Shown piece after piece: positions 35,468 through 44,279 of a stretch of DNA of 64,000 nt. The translations under genes were made by a program, and so were the position numbers. This DNA is from Dyella sp. GSA-30. GTDB lineage: Bacteria > Pseudomonadota > Gammaproteobacteria > Xanthomonadales > Rhodanobacteraceae. The notes under the pieces were generated by a model. That model saw only the letters and a program-made list of their open reading frames with translations, was not told the DNA's origin and made no database searches. The DNA is taken from assembly GCF_027924605.1 (NCBI RefSeq), contig NZ_AP027042.1:5061524-5125523 (forward strand). Direction: 5' to 3'. Within the stretch, counting starts at the first letter, position 1, and each line of letters starts with the position of its first letter.

Positions 35468-35714
35468 CCCCCACCCCTTACGTCCAAAGCCTTGACGCGA
35501 GCTGCCCGTCGAATGAACTTACGGGCCAGGAATTCCAAAGCCATTAAGGCAATCCGCTCAGCTTACTCGATTTTCAAGGCAAGGCGCCCGGCATTATGTG
35601 GGGTGGGTCACGCCGTTAATGGCCTTTGGATTTTTCGTTGCAAATCTGGGGAATGAAACATTCCAGACATACATGCCCACGATTTACCCCTCGGCGACCC
35701 ACGGAGCGCGAAAG

Positions 35715-37436
35715 TCACATCTGCGAACCCGGAGATCGGTGCCGTCGTGATCGCCGTTGCGACGGAGCGCTCGGTGACTCCGGCTTTTGGGCCAACTCCG
35801 TTCCCTTCTCGACGGCTGATGCACCGACCCCAGGCACTAGCGATAGCGGCACGAGTTTTTCCACCATCGTCCGGCCTCGCGTCGTGAGCACGGCCAGCAG
35901 GGTGGGCACGGCCTGATGATCCAGAGCCACAAACCGTTCGACGGCCACCTGCAGGCGGGCTTGCGCACGGTCGTGCCGCACCCGAAGGTGACTCTCCTCC
36001 TGCGTCAGCAGATCGACTTCGTCACCCGTGATCTTCTGGGCGGACTTCAGGTCCTGGACCATCCGGTCTTGGAGCGCGGCCGCCTCCTGCATCGCACGCA
36101 GCGCTCGTAAACCATCGTGGTTTGGCCCCAGGACCTTCGATGCCATCACGCGCCAACCGTGCGCCTTCGTCCACGTATGGGCCTCCTCCGTTGCAGCCGC
36201 GCGTTGTCGGCGCGCCTCATCGAGTTCGAAAAGCCGATCGAGCCGTGCCGACTTCCATCGCATGAGTTGGTCTTGGTGCGCACCTAGCTTCGCCGCCACG
36301 GCCAAAGCGTTACGCAAGGCGCGTTGAATTGCTTGCACCAAGTCGGCCAACACGATCAACAATCGCCGCCCAGCCTCATCCTTGGGCGCGGGTGACAGCG
36401 CAATAAATCGATCAACCATAGCCGCCCCCGGCACCTGGCCGCGCGCTCGGGCATCGGCCAGTTCATCGGAACGTCCAGACGCGTCCGGACTGCTACCGAC
36501 TCCCCAAACCTTCGCAGGATCGATCGCAACAGATCGGGGACGCGGCGGCGTGACCTCCTGTGCAGACTCCCGGGACCGATCCAAAACAGCCTGGGCGTGC
36601 TGCACGGCCAAGGCGTTCGCATCCATGGGCGGATCGGCGTCCGACGCCAGGACGATTTCTCGCCACCGATCGCCCGGCCGAGTGAAGAATCCCTTCTTTT
36701 CCAGCGCGATGGTTGCACGAGAGAGGCTTGGCTGAGGAATGCGATCGATGCCCAGACGGGCGTAGCTGCGATGGTCGAAATCAGGGACAAGGCCCGGCGT
36801 TTCGGCAGCCGCCTTGTTTGCCAGCGCCGCCCACTGCTCATTCATCCGCTCGACGATGGCAGAGGACGCGTTTCGATTCGAGAGCATACTGTGCTTTTTG
36901 CCAAAGCCATGCTTCGCAGCGAGGCGGCTGTGATCGGCGCCCTCCTGCCCTTGAAGCAGAATTTTCCGGGTCGGGAACAACAGGTGTGCATGCAAGCCCT
37001 GTTTTCCTTCCGGCTTGGGGCGACCCCGCAAGTCGGTGTCCGCATCCCGATGCATTCCGACCGAGACCGGTGTTTGCAGGATGCTGCAAATGAAGCGTGC
37101 TAGCCCTCGCGCCATCTCCTCGGCGCCTCGGTCATCAAGACCGAGTGGGATCTGCACGACGTAATCCCGAGCAATTTGGGAATTCCGCCGCAGCTCGCAT
37201 GCTTCAACGCGATTCCACAGCTCTTCTGGGTTGTTCGCCCAATCGGGCGCGCCCAGAGGCACCACGTTAAAGGCAGCCACGATCTCATCGCCGTCCTGCC
37301 GCTTGGTGTAGTCGTGCCAGGAGCGGGTCCGGCGATCAAACAATCGAAGCCCGAGTCGATAGGCTGCGGCGCCAACGGCGGAATGGCCATCGGCTCGATT
37401 GTGGGTCGTGAGGTGAGGACGAGGATGGATGGGCAT
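35715..37436 (-). CDS. MobA/MobL-family relaxase 2
   Basis: 573 residues from ATG 37436; upstream in-frame codons are non-coding. LTTHNRADGHSAVGAAAYRL, then LWNRVEACELRRNSQIARD and GMHRDADTD...LHAHLLFPTRK. Here the metal-binding motif keeps L-H-A-H, closer to a working relaxase than the copy at 10127. The C-terminal half is a coiled-coil, Arg/Gln-rich tail. Clearly paralogous to relaxase 1 in the first ~200 residues. A coupled oriT is not identified. Confidence 0.85.
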   Translation of the reverse strand: MPIHPRPHLTTHNRADGHSAVGAAAYRLGLRLFDRRTRSWHDYTKRQDGDEIVAAFNVVPLGAPDWANNPEELWNRVEACELRRNSQIARDYVVQIPLGLDDRGAEEMARGLARFICSILQTPVSVGMHRDADTDLRGRPKPEGKQGLHAHLLFPTRKILLQGQEGADHSRLAAKHGFGKKHSMLSNRNASSAIVERMNEQWAALANKAAAETPGLVPDFDHRSYARLGIDRIPQPSLSRATIALEKKGFFTRPGDRWREIVLASDADPPMDANALAVQHAQAVLDRSRESAQEVTPPRPRSVAIDPAKVWGVGSSPDASGRSDELADARARGQVPGAAMVDRFIALSPAPKDEAGRRLLIVLADLVQAIQRALRNALAVAAKLGAHQDQLMRWKSARLDRLFELDEARRQRAAATEEAHTWTKAHGWRVMASKVLGPNHDGLRALRAMQEAAALQDRMVQDLKSAQKITGDEVDLLTQEESHLRVRHDRAQARLQVAVERFVALDHQAVPTLLAVLTTRGRTMVEKLVPLSLVPGVGASAVEKGTELAQKPESPSAPSQRRSRRHRSPGSQM

Positions 37437-37894
37437 GAGTTTCCTGGGGCGGGGAATCGCGGACGTCCAACACTGCCGACGCGATGACCGTGACAGCGGC
37501 CTACGGCAGCGCGAACAGCGCGGAGCACGATCGACTCCCCTGATCGAAACAAAAGGGCCATGGATGTCAACGCGTGTTTGGCCGTCCATCCCATGCGCTC
37601 TGCGTGGAGGTGCAATGAACGTCACACAATCGGGCAGAAAGTTGCCGCCGAGGAATCTGTGGCTCAGAAGTGAATGTCGAGAGCCGATGAGGTGCCTAGG
37701 GTGTGGCTCTCATTGTCGCCGTATCGCCCGGAGTCTCGTCGCGTCCTTGAGATTGCTAAGGCGAGCCCTTTGCGAGTGATACCGACTCTCGCTCCAGGGT
37801 GCTACTCGGCCTTTGCACCGCGCCAGAGCCCCTGGCCACGTCCTCATGCGATCTGATCGCGCACCTCAGACTCCGGGGCACGACGATTCGGTGC
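37437..37894. other. Intergenic region upstream of relaxase 2
   Basis: 458 bases, between relaxase 2 and the next minus-strand gene. Nothing coding is recognised. It should contain the relaxase promoter and is a natural place for an oriT, but no clear long inverted repeat was spotted. Confidence 0.4.
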
Positions 37895-38143
37895 TCATGA
37901 CCAAGCATCTGGCCGATTGTTCGACTGCCGTCCTGCACCGAAGTCGTAGGCAGGCTCACGCCTCAACCGCTCAATCGCGTGCAACTCGTTGATGGCGGCC
38001 CCCATCATCTGAAGACCGGTCTGCCCCTCGAAATAGGTCTCCAGGGTGCCGTCTTCCCTCATGAAAACCTGACATCCCCAAACGACTGGAGAAGGTGCTC
38101 CGCCCTGAGCGTTCCCGTTTGGATTCCACGTGATCTCGGCCAT
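37895..38143 (-). CDS. Small hypothetical protein
   Basis: 82 residues from ATG 38143 with AGAGGA 12 bases upstream. Sequence features: SPVVWGCQVFMREDGTLETYF, TGLQMMGAAINELHAIE, and an Arg/Asn-rich end. No family recognised. The upstream minus ORF (38059-38295) overlaps its start and may be coupled. Confidence 0.5.
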   Translation of the reverse strand: MAEITWNPNGNAQGGAPSPVVWGCQVFMREDGTLETYFEGQTGLQMMGAAINELHAIERLRREPAYDFGAGRQSNNRPDAWS

Positions 38144-38295
38144 CGAATGTCCTCTGCCAGCAGAGCGCTTCCGCCCCCGCTTTGGCTTGCGCAATAGTTC
38201 TGGGGCTCTCCGCTTCCGAAGTACAAGCCCATTGGGACGAAGAACGCTTCCGCTCCGTCCGCATCAACGATCTTGCATTCGCGCTGGGATCGCAA
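38059..38295 (-). CDS. Possible small ORF overlapping the 37895 gene start
   Basis: TTG start with GGTGA upstream. The first ~48 residues (CKIVDADGAEAFFVPMGLYF, then CASQSGGGSALLAEDI) look like real protein. The last ~28 lie over the next gene in another frame and look less so. It may be a genuine coupled gene or one broken by a frameshift. Confidence 0.3.
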   Translation of the reverse strand: MRSQRECKIVDADGAEAFFVPMGLYFGSGEPQNYCASQSGGGSALLAEDIRWPRSRGIQTGTLRAEHLLQSFGDVRFS

Positions 38296-38496
38296 CGGGT
38301 CACCCAGGCTGCCGACGAGTAACAGGCGCTAGGCCTACAGAACGGACACCCGGGCGCGGGCTACGGAGCGGCAGCAGATATCTTCTCGCGGGCCATCGGT
38401 CGGCTGTTCTGATGGATTGAAACATCGACCGCTGTCGCTCATGCTCTGGGCGACATGAACCTTCGGTTCTCACCCGCCAGGCTAAGGATTGCTTCC
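38144..38496. other. Divergent intergenic region
   Basis: Apart from the doubtful minus ORF at 38059-38295, this ~350-base stretch has no gene. It separates the minus 37895 gene from the plus 38497 gene and should hold both promoters. Confidence 0.35.
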
Positions 38497-39549
38497 ATGA
38501 GTTCATCGGTAAAATCGAATAAGAAGGCAGCTCGCCGGCGTGCGCGACTCTGGGAAGATTCCATCGTAATGGCGATTCGGGATCTCCAGTGGTTGGAAGT
38601 GATGCGCAGGAATCCGGCGGCCAAAGTCGAGGGCGAACCAAAGAACTTTGGTGAGCACAAAGGCCTTCGCATCACACGGACCCCCGATGGAATGATCAAA
38701 CTGGATGGGCGCGCCGAAAGCGCGCTCGGAGATTTGGGGTTCGCTGCTGGAGAACGCCTCTATTTGATAGAGGTGAAGCCGACACCAAAACAGTTTCAGG
38801 ACGAGTGGTGGCGCGATGGGGAAATCAACCCAAAGCCGCTCTACTCATCGCTTGCGAAGTTGACAGCGAAGTTGAATGCCTGGGGATCAGAAGGTCCCTC
38901 GGGCATCGTCCCAAATAGAACGGGCCAAGATGCCCACTCGAACGAAGCCGTTCGGCGTTACCTGCCGTTGAGCCTGCGCGGGCACTTTCTTGCATTCTGG
39001 TCCGAGCAGACAGCGGACGGCGGGGACCAAGCTGCTGATCGAGGCAGCGACTACATTTCCGTCTGGCCTTACATCACAGGCATGAATACCAGCGTTAGTT
39101 TGGTCCACGATAGCGAGCGCCTGATTCGGAGACTTAAGTTCCGGATTGGGATCCACACATCCTTGGAAGGTGGGATGGGCACCGTCCCTCTTCCTGCGCT
39201 GTGGGAGGCTTCCGCGACTGTGAATATGATGTTCCAAAAGTCAGAGGACGTAAAAAGCATTGAAGAGCTCGGGTCCCTCGGGCTCACACCAGACGAGTTC
39301 AAGGCCTATGTCCAATGGCTCGTAGAGCAAGCATCCGATGGCGAGCAAACGGATGAACCTATCAACGCGATTGTGCTATCCACCGAGGGCACTTTCTTTC
39401 ATTGGGTGGGGACGACTGGCGATCTTGCGCGGGTTCTCACCCATCGTTTCGACCTACAGGTGCCAGCCCCTCGGCCGCCGGCACCAAGTGAAGGCCTCAC
39501 GCCCAAACGTGATCGGCCCACACGCGATCAGAAAATCGACTTCAGCTAA
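38497..39549 (+). CDS. Hypothetical protein with PD-(D/E)XK-like motif
   Basis: 350 residues from ATG 38497, preceded by AAGGA. An Arg/Lys-rich N-terminus (KKAARRRARLWEDSIVMAI) is followed by IKLDGRAESAL and ERLYLIEVKPTPKQFQDEW, where D...E-x-K could form a nuclease core. C-terminal regions (YISVWPYITGMNTSVSLV, INAIVLSTEGTFFHWVGTTG) are unrecognised. Next to the integrase end of the island, where defence genes often collect. Function is inferred only from the motif. Confidence 0.55.
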   Translation: MSSSVKSNKKAARRRARLWEDSIVMAIRDLQWLEVMRRNPAAKVEGEPKNFGEHKGLRITRTPDGMIKLDGRAESALGDLGFAAGERLYLIEVKPTPKQFQDEWWRDGEINPKPLYSSLAKLTAKLNAWGSEGPSGIVPNRTGQDAHSNEAVRRYLPLSLRGHFLAFWSEQTADGGDQAADRGSDYISVWPYITGMNTSVSLVHDSERLIRRLKFRIGIHTSLEGGMGTVPLPALWEASATVNMMFQKSEDVKSIEELGSLGLTPDEFKAYVQWLVEQASDGEQTDEPINAIVLSTEGTFFHWVGTTGDLARVLTHRFDLQVPAPRPPAPSEGLTPKRDRPTRDQKIDFS

Positions 39550-39790
39550 CCGGTGGCGTTACGATGATTGACGATAACGCGTGCATGGTCACGCGCCTCC
39601 AGTCCACGCCGGAGTTGGCCGACGTCAGGCCGCGCGACCCTATTAGCCCACGGTCGGCCCAGGCTTTGAACGCCGCGGCCTCACGTCTGCCTATCTCTTG
39701 GGCATGCGCGCGATCACCATAAGCCAGCATCGCGGCGTCGAATGCCTCGAACCAGACGAGAATCTCAATGTCCTCAACAGTGCGCTCCAT
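39542..39790 (-). CDS. Small hypothetical protein
   Basis: 82 residues from ATG 39790 with TGGAGA upstream. Acidic N-terminus (MERTVEDIEILVWFEAFDAAML), then AFKAWADRGLIG. Its 3' end overlaps the end of the convergent 38497 gene by 8 bases. No family recognised. Confidence 0.5.
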   Translation of the reverse strand: MERTVEDIEILVWFEAFDAAMLAYGDRAHAQEIGRREAAAFKAWADRGLIGSRGLTSANSGVDWRRVTMHALSSIIVTPPVS

Positions 39791-40045
39791 CTCGGTCTCC
39801 AAATAAGGCAACCTAGGACGTTATTGGAAGCTGTCAAGGCTTCGACGCAAGCGGAAGACGGCCGACCACGGCCGCCGCTTCCTCCTCGTTCAAGTTGGAG
39901 AACATTCGGAAGGAGAGGGGGTTGGGCAAACGGCAACCCGAAAGCCCTTAAATCTGTGACTTTTCACTTTGCATGAGGGGGCGAGGCCGTTACATCCGAG
40001 CACCCCAAAATGTCGTTTTGGGAGCCCGCAGCGCTCACGATCCCG

Positions 40046-41614
40046 CTACGCGGTGGCGATCCACTCCAGATATTTCCGCTTGAAGTCCGGGTCTTTCGTC
40101 GCTTGCTCGAAGAGATCTTCCGTCTTCAGGCCGTCGAGCGGGGCTGCGCCCGACCGAACGGGTAGACCGGCCAACGCACGCAAGCGGTCTTCCCGCTCTT
40201 GGAAGAGCGGCCGCAGCACTTCGACCTTCTTGACGAGGTAGCGCTGGGTGGCGCTGCTGATGCCCCCACGCCCCGGAGTGTGGTGGAGGGCCGCACCCGC
40301 CAGCACCAGTTTTGCGGCTTTTTCGATGCTGTCCTTGGTATCCAGTTCGGTCGCCATGGTGCGACGCAGATCGTGAGAGCGAATGGTGAGCCCCGTCTCT
40401 TCTTCGAGCGCGACCAAAATGCCACGCGCAGTGCCCAACGGTTGACCGCGCTTGCGCGAAGGAAAGACATACGGGGACGCATCATCAGGGCGCCAAAGCG
40501 CATTGAGTGCCTGCCGTTCGCGAAGGATTTGCGCGGCCCACTCCGTCAACGGCACCGTGTCCAACGTTCCGCTTTTCGTGGTATCCGGGCGAAGCCAGAC
40601 CAGGCCCCGCTTGAAGTCCACATCCGACCATTGAAGAACTGCCGTCTCCGTTTTTCGCGTGCCCCAGAGCAGGACCAGCAGCACCATGTCCACCAACACG
40701 CTGGTATGCGGTTTCATGCCCTGGCTTCGGGGATCGGGGCGCACGGCGAACAAGGCGGGATCGTGGGACTTCTCATGCAGGGCGACCAAACCTTTGATCC
40801 ACGCCTTACCGGTGTCCGTGTCGGTATCCAGGAAGGTGTCCCGCTCGACCGCGGCAGGCCAATCCTGTGAGTCCTTCCACATCGCAAAGGGACTTTCGCC
40901 CCGTCCCGTGCCGCCCATTTTCAGATGGCGCGCTGCGCTGGTCCACGCAGCGGCGCTGTAGGCATAGATCTTGTGCAGTGTTCCCGGCGATATCGATTTC
41001 GGTCCCCAACCCGGCTTGGGGCTGCGCGGGTCCTTGACCAACGCGAGCAGTGGCCCGAGGCTGCCGGCAACATGGGCCGGGGCAAGGTCGACGACCGGGA
41101 CACTCCAAAGGGGCGAACGGGCCATCCACTTGGCCACCTTGCCGCGATCGGTCGTCGTGGTGCCCTTGGATTTGGCCGTCGCCGCCGAAACGTAATCGTC
41201 GTAAGCCACTCGCATCGTCAAGCGCTCCCGCTCCCGGGCGATTTGGTTGGCGGCGGTTCGCTCTTTCTTCATGGCGAGGGGGTCGATCCCCTGGGTCATG
41301 TCGCTGAGCCAGATGCGGGCGATGTTTCGGGCTTGCGCCAACGTCAGGGTGCCCTGGCTCCCTTCCGCATGCAGATGACCCATCGCGCGCTTGGTCCGCC
41401 GACCGCCCATCTTCTTCTGCACATACCATGTGGTCGTGCCTCGGGTGAACCGCAGGAACAGCCCCGGCATCCCGGCATCGAGCAGCACCCAGTCATGGAC
41501 ATCGGACGCGGTTTGCTGAAATTTGGGGCGACCCGTGGAGGAAACAGAAACCACCGTCCGATCGAAGGTCAGTTCATCGCAAAGGCGCTGGGTGAGATGG
41601 ACTTTCGCTGCCAT
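40046..41614 (-). CDS. Tyrosine integrase of the island (P4-like, with DUF4102-type N-terminus)
   Basis: 522 residues. An N-terminal arm-binding region (GLFLRFTRGTTTWYVQKKMGG, LTLAQARNIARIW) precedes a core with the catalytic Arg in LLWGTRKTETAVLQW, the H-D-L-R motif SHDLRRTMATEL, and the nucleophile Tyr in SATQRYLVKK. It would recombine the tRNA-site att sequences to insert and excise the element. The gene starts 177 bases from the attachment repeat and reads into the island. All key residues are present, so it is likely functional. Confidence 0.95.
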   Translation of the reverse strand: MAAKVHLTQRLCDELTFDRTVVSVSSTGRPKFQQTASDVHDWVLLDAGMPGLFLRFTRGTTTWYVQKKMGGRRTKRAMGHLHAEGSQGTLTLAQARNIARIWLSDMTQGIDPLAMKKERTAANQIARERERLTMRVAYDDYVSAATAKSKGTTTTDRGKVAKWMARSPLWSVPVVDLAPAHVAGSLGPLLALVKDPRSPKPGWGPKSISPGTLHKIYAYSAAAWTSAARHLKMGGTGRGESPFAMWKDSQDWPAAVERDTFLDTDTDTGKAWIKGLVALHEKSHDPALFAVRPDPRSQGMKPHTSVLVDMVLLVLLWGTRKTETAVLQWSDVDFKRGLVWLRPDTTKSGTLDTVPLTEWAAQILRERQALNALWRPDDASPYVFPSRKRGQPLGTARGILVALEEETGLTIRSHDLRRTMATELDTKDSIEKAAKLVLAGAALHHTPGRGGISSATQRYLVKKVEVLRPLFQEREDRLRALAGLPVRSGAAPLDGLKTEDLFEQATKDPDFKRKYLEWIATA

Positions 41615-41790
41615 GTGTTGCCCCGACGGCGCCTGTTGCGCCCGGGTCGATACTACCGGAATTGTGGGCCCCCTGTGGGCCCCACTTCTCTGGTATTCAC
41701 TGGTGTTCAGGGGGCTTCAGCCAACGCCGAATGGCCAGGAAACGGCATATTTTCGTGGCTCATCCGGAGGAAGTTCGTCAAACCAGATAT

Positions 41791-41834
41791 TGAAAATCCC
41801 CGTGTCGGCGGTTCGATTCCGTCCCCGGCCACCA
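41791..41834 (+). other. Attachment site: 3' end of a tRNA gene (tRNA-Phe-like)
   Basis: TGAAAATCCC at the anticodon-loop position is followed by a T-arm GGCGG-TTCGATT-CCGTC and acceptor strand CCCGGCCACCA ending in CCA. The upstream bases do not continue into a 5' half, so it is a fragment copied by integration. The TGAAAATCC context fits tRNA-Phe(GAA). Confidence 0.85.
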
Positions 41835-41842
41835 TTGAATTC

Positions 41843-41872
41843 AAGGCTTCGCAGCGATGCGGAGCCTTTTTC
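41843..41872 (+). terminator. Terminator behind the tRNA fragment
   Basis: AAGGCTTCGC (41843-41852) pairs with GCGGAGCCTT (41859-41868), with one G-T pair, and runs into TTTTT. It is the original tRNA terminator left at the chromosome side. Confidence 0.75.
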
Positions 41873-41917
41873 GTTTTGGCGTCTTCCCTGGCTGCTTACA
41901 CAAGCGCATTGATTCGT

Positions 41918-41936
41918 CGTGTGTACAATACACACG
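41918..41936. promoter_or_regulatory. Palindromic operator upstream of the HicB-like gene
   Basis: CGTGTGTA-CAA-TACACACG: perfect 8-base arms around CAA, 82 bases before the hicB-like ATG. Its place and symmetry suit binding by a dimeric ribbon-helix-helix antitoxin, so it is probably the HicB operator. Confidence 0.6.
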
Positions 41937-42017
41937 CTATTGGATAGCGACGCCCGATCAAATTATTGAATTGAAACAGGCGGGCCTCAAATGAGCCTGC
42001 ATGCATTGGAGAACATC

Positions 42018-42521
42018 ATGCGTTATCCCATCGCAATCGAACGGGGCGCTAACGACACGGCATGGGGCGTTGTTGTGCCCGATCTGCCGGGATGCTTCTC
42101 GGCTGGCGACACCTTTGACGAGGCCATGGACAACGCCGCAGAGGCGATCGCCATGTTCCTGGAAGACGTGATCGATGAAGGCAGTCCCATTCCGATGCCT
42201 GGATCGATCGACGACTATCTTGATCAGTACAAAGGATGGATGTGGGCATTTGTCGACGTACCAGCGGAAACCCTGGACACTCGAAAGGAAAGAGTAAATA
42301 TCACGCTTCCGAAGCGGGTCCTGCGACGCATCGATGCTTATGCCGGAGACGGGCAACGCTCCAGTTTCTTGGCGCATGCCGCGATCATGGCTATGACTAC
42401 AAATAAGCCGGGCATGACAACTGCAGCCAAGAAGAAAGCAGATATATCCAGGGGCTTACGCCCCTCTGCCAAGGGCCCGGGTAAGAAAACAAAACTGACA
42501 GCTCCAAAAAAGAGAGCCTGA
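42018..42521 (+). CDS. hicB: HicB-like antitoxin (orphan) with ribbon-helix-helix domain
   Basis: 167 residues from ATG 42018 (GGAGAACATC before it). MRYPIAIERG...WGVVVPDLPGCFSAGDTFDEAMDNAAEAI is the HicB fold, and VNITLPKRVLRRIDAYAG is an Arc-type RHH for DNA binding. The C-terminal ~40 residues are Lys/Pro-rich (KKKADISRGLRPSAKGPGKK). In hicAB operons a ~60-80-residue HicA toxin gene usually sits upstream. The 82 bases here can hold only a short remnant, so the antitoxin seems solitary. Confidence 0.88.
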   Translation: MRYPIAIERGANDTAWGVVVPDLPGCFSAGDTFDEAMDNAAEAIAMFLEDVIDEGSPIPMPGSIDDYLDQYKGWMWAFVDVPAETLDTRKERVNITLPKRVLRRIDAYAGDGQRSSFLAHAAIMAMTTNKPGMTTAAKKKADISRGLRPSAKGPGKKTKLTAPKKRA

Positions 42522-42552
42522 AAAACGATTCCATGATTCAAGGAAGGATGTA

Positions 42553-42597
42553 ATGAATACCGTGGAATGTGAAATCGTCTATCGGTACGAAATCTAG
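42553..42597 (+). CDS. Tiny ORF (14 aa)
   Basis: ATG after AAGGAAGGA, reading MNTVECEIVYRYEI then TAG. It lies between hicB and the 42624 gene. The site is good, but the peptide is short and may be a leader or a truncated gene. Confidence 0.25.
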   Translation: MNTVECEIVYRYEI

Positions 42598-42623
42598 GCC
42601 AGCTAGTTCCATGGGCGATTCGA

Positions 42624-43235
42624 ATGCCAAACTGTGATTTCTACGCAACGTCTGAGGATCATGGCCTTCTCCTGGACTGGCTATTTGCAGATGGGGCCTG
42701 CCATGTCTACGAGCTCTCGTCAGACTTCGAACAACCGCTTAAGCAGTTTCATTCGACTGACGATGTCTTGCGCCAATTCGAGCGCCGTTATCCAGGAGGA
42801 GAGCTGTGGCATAGCGTTTATCTGCAGCTTTATGTCCTGGGTGCCGGCCCTCCGTTCAGTGCTCGCCGTATCCAGTTAGATCCACGCGCGTGCAACGGCG
42901 CGACATTTAGATACGCGGCAGAGGGTTGGGGTCTGGTGCAACTCTATCTCTCTGTGTTTCGTGCCAATCGCCTAGAAAACTCACATACGAATCACAACTC
43001 CGCGAAGCGAGCACAGGCATGGGCACCCATCTGTGGAATTGAGTACGGTCCAGATGCATGGGATTTCCAACGCATCAGTTCGTACTCGTCACGCCTCAAT
43101 CGACAGATCAGGAAAAATGGCGTTGGCAGGTTCGGTAGTCGCGCCGTGCTACCCGGCGCACTTAAGCTCTGGAACAGCGGAATCTCATTAGCCCCATATG
43201 TGCCAGGGAAGGACATCCTTGAACTGCGCACATGA
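42624..43235 (+). CDS. Hypothetical protein of Xanthomonadales type
   Basis: 203 residues starting PNCDFYATSEDHGLLLDWLF. A GLVQLYLS motif and SARRIQLDPRACNGATFRY form a mixed fold of unknown function. Similar-looking proteins (PNCDWYG.. start) seem common in this bacterial group, from memory. Intact and soluble. It directly follows the hicB region. Confidence 0.65.
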   Translation: MPNCDFYATSEDHGLLLDWLFADGACHVYELSSDFEQPLKQFHSTDDVLRQFERRYPGGELWHSVYLQLYVLGAGPPFSARRIQLDPRACNGATFRYAAEGWGLVQLYLSVFRANRLENSHTNHNSAKRAQAWAPICGIEYGPDAWDFQRISSYSSRLNRQIRKNGVGRFGSRAVLPGALKLWNSGISLAPYVPGKDILELRT

Positions 43236-43775
43236 AGTCCCTCGCTTGCGACGCATACTCAAGTAGGCCTAGGAGCCGGAGGCAGCTAGATCACGCACAG
43301 GCTCCGGAAAGTTTACGCGCCTCCGCAGCATGCTCGATTAACACCTCCGCCCCCTTTGCACGTCTTCACCGCAGGCAGCTAGCCCAACCTGAGCAGAAAA
43401 TAAACACTGACTTCACAGCACCATATCGACCAGTGAGACGCAAAAACTTAAGTAATTGATTTATAAACTTATCACGATTCAAAAACTAGACCCGGTTAAC
43501 ACTTTACTTCGCACAAGTAGAGGGGTAACTTCCGGCGTTAGCACTCTCTGATGGGGAGTGCTAGGAGTTCAACCACAAGATGTTGTGGTTGAAAAAATGA
43601 AAGGCCGAGCTGTAACTCGGCCTTTCGGTGCGTTTCCCGGAGGGACGCACTGCGCACGCAGTCTAGGGACCCATGCTTGTATCAGATTATCGCGGGAACG
43701 CCGTGGTGATCAAGGAACGGCCGGTAACTGGGTGAGCAGCAAGGACCTCCGATTCATGTATTTGGAGCCTTTTTT
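43236..43775. other. Long intergenic region with tandem stem-loops
   Basis: 540 bases without a convincing gene; short plus-strand ORFs here are incidental. The first half is AT-richer than average. The three stem-loops are listed separately. Confidence 0.5.
43539..43626. repeat. Three consecutive perfect stem-loops
   Basis: TAGCACTC/GAGTGCTA (43539-43546/43556-43563), TTCAACCACAA/TTGTGGTTGAA (43568-43578/43583-43593) and GAAAGGCCGAG/CTCGGCCTTTC (43599-43609/43616-43626). The last is followed on the minus strand by TTTTTT, so it may end minus-strand transcripts. Together they suggest a structured RNA or regulatory block. Confidence 0.5.
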
Positions 43776-44117
43776 ATGCTCAGCTTCAGCACAGCCAAAC
43801 CCAACGCATTACTCGCAGCTATTAAGGCGAAAATCGATAACGGTCATATTACGACATGGCGATATGACAACGATGGAGATTTCACTCATGTGCCAGCTCA
43901 ATGGGCGGGTAAAGCATGGATGCGACCTCAAGTCGTGAATGGCGAGGCACTGAAATTCAATATCATTTATCCGCGAGGCAGAACAGCAGATCGCGAAATT
44001 TATGCCGTTTATCACGGCCGTTTTAGCGAAATGATGCTTGCCCATTTCGACAGTGACTTTACCCGTATTACCGCCACAGCACTGCTCGCCGGCGGCGACC
44101 AGGCAGCGGCAGCTTAG
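43776..44117 (+). CDS. Small hypothetical protein
   Basis: 113 residues from ATG 43776, with GGAGCC 8-10 bases upstream. LLAAIKAKIDNGHITTWRYD, REIYAVYHGRFSEMMLAHF and a final Ala-rich end. No family recognised. It may belong with the structured leader at 43539. Confidence 0.6.
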   Translation: MLSFSTAKPNALLAAIKAKIDNGHITTWRYDNDGDFTHVPAQWAGKAWMRPQVVNGEALKFNIIYPRGRTADREIYAVYHGRFSEMMLAHFDSDFTRITATALLAGGDQAAAA

Positions 44118-44279
44118 ATGCAGAGATTGAAGGACAGATCACTCCCTCGGTCGTGACTTGTTCCTTCTAATCATGCGCACGTTATAGCCAACCCTAGAAA
44201 TCTGAGACACCGCGCCGTCACCCAGTAAGTGACGTTTGGCACAACGTGCATGTATTCCGTTTTGCAGAGGATATTTGCC

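Larger units (their letters stand above)
1..41834. mobile_element. Right-hand part of an integrated ICE/mobilizable island
   Basis: The right boundary is defined by a tRNA 3'-end repeat (41791-41834) next to a tyrosine integrase gene that reads leftward into the element. Inside are two MobA/MobL relaxases, two H-NS-like proteins, an IS21 insertion, a phosphorothioation cluster and a toxin-like operon, all typical island cargo. No T4SS, coupling protein or replication gene is visible, so the left boundary and the transfer machinery, if present, lie outside. Whether it is a self-transmissible ICE or only mobilizable cannot be decided here. Confidence 0.8.

Noticed and set aside
41717-41935. Minus ORF reading GRGRNRTADTGIF next to the att site
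   Set aside because: This peptide is the known artefact of translating the antisense of a tRNA 3' end; no true gene.
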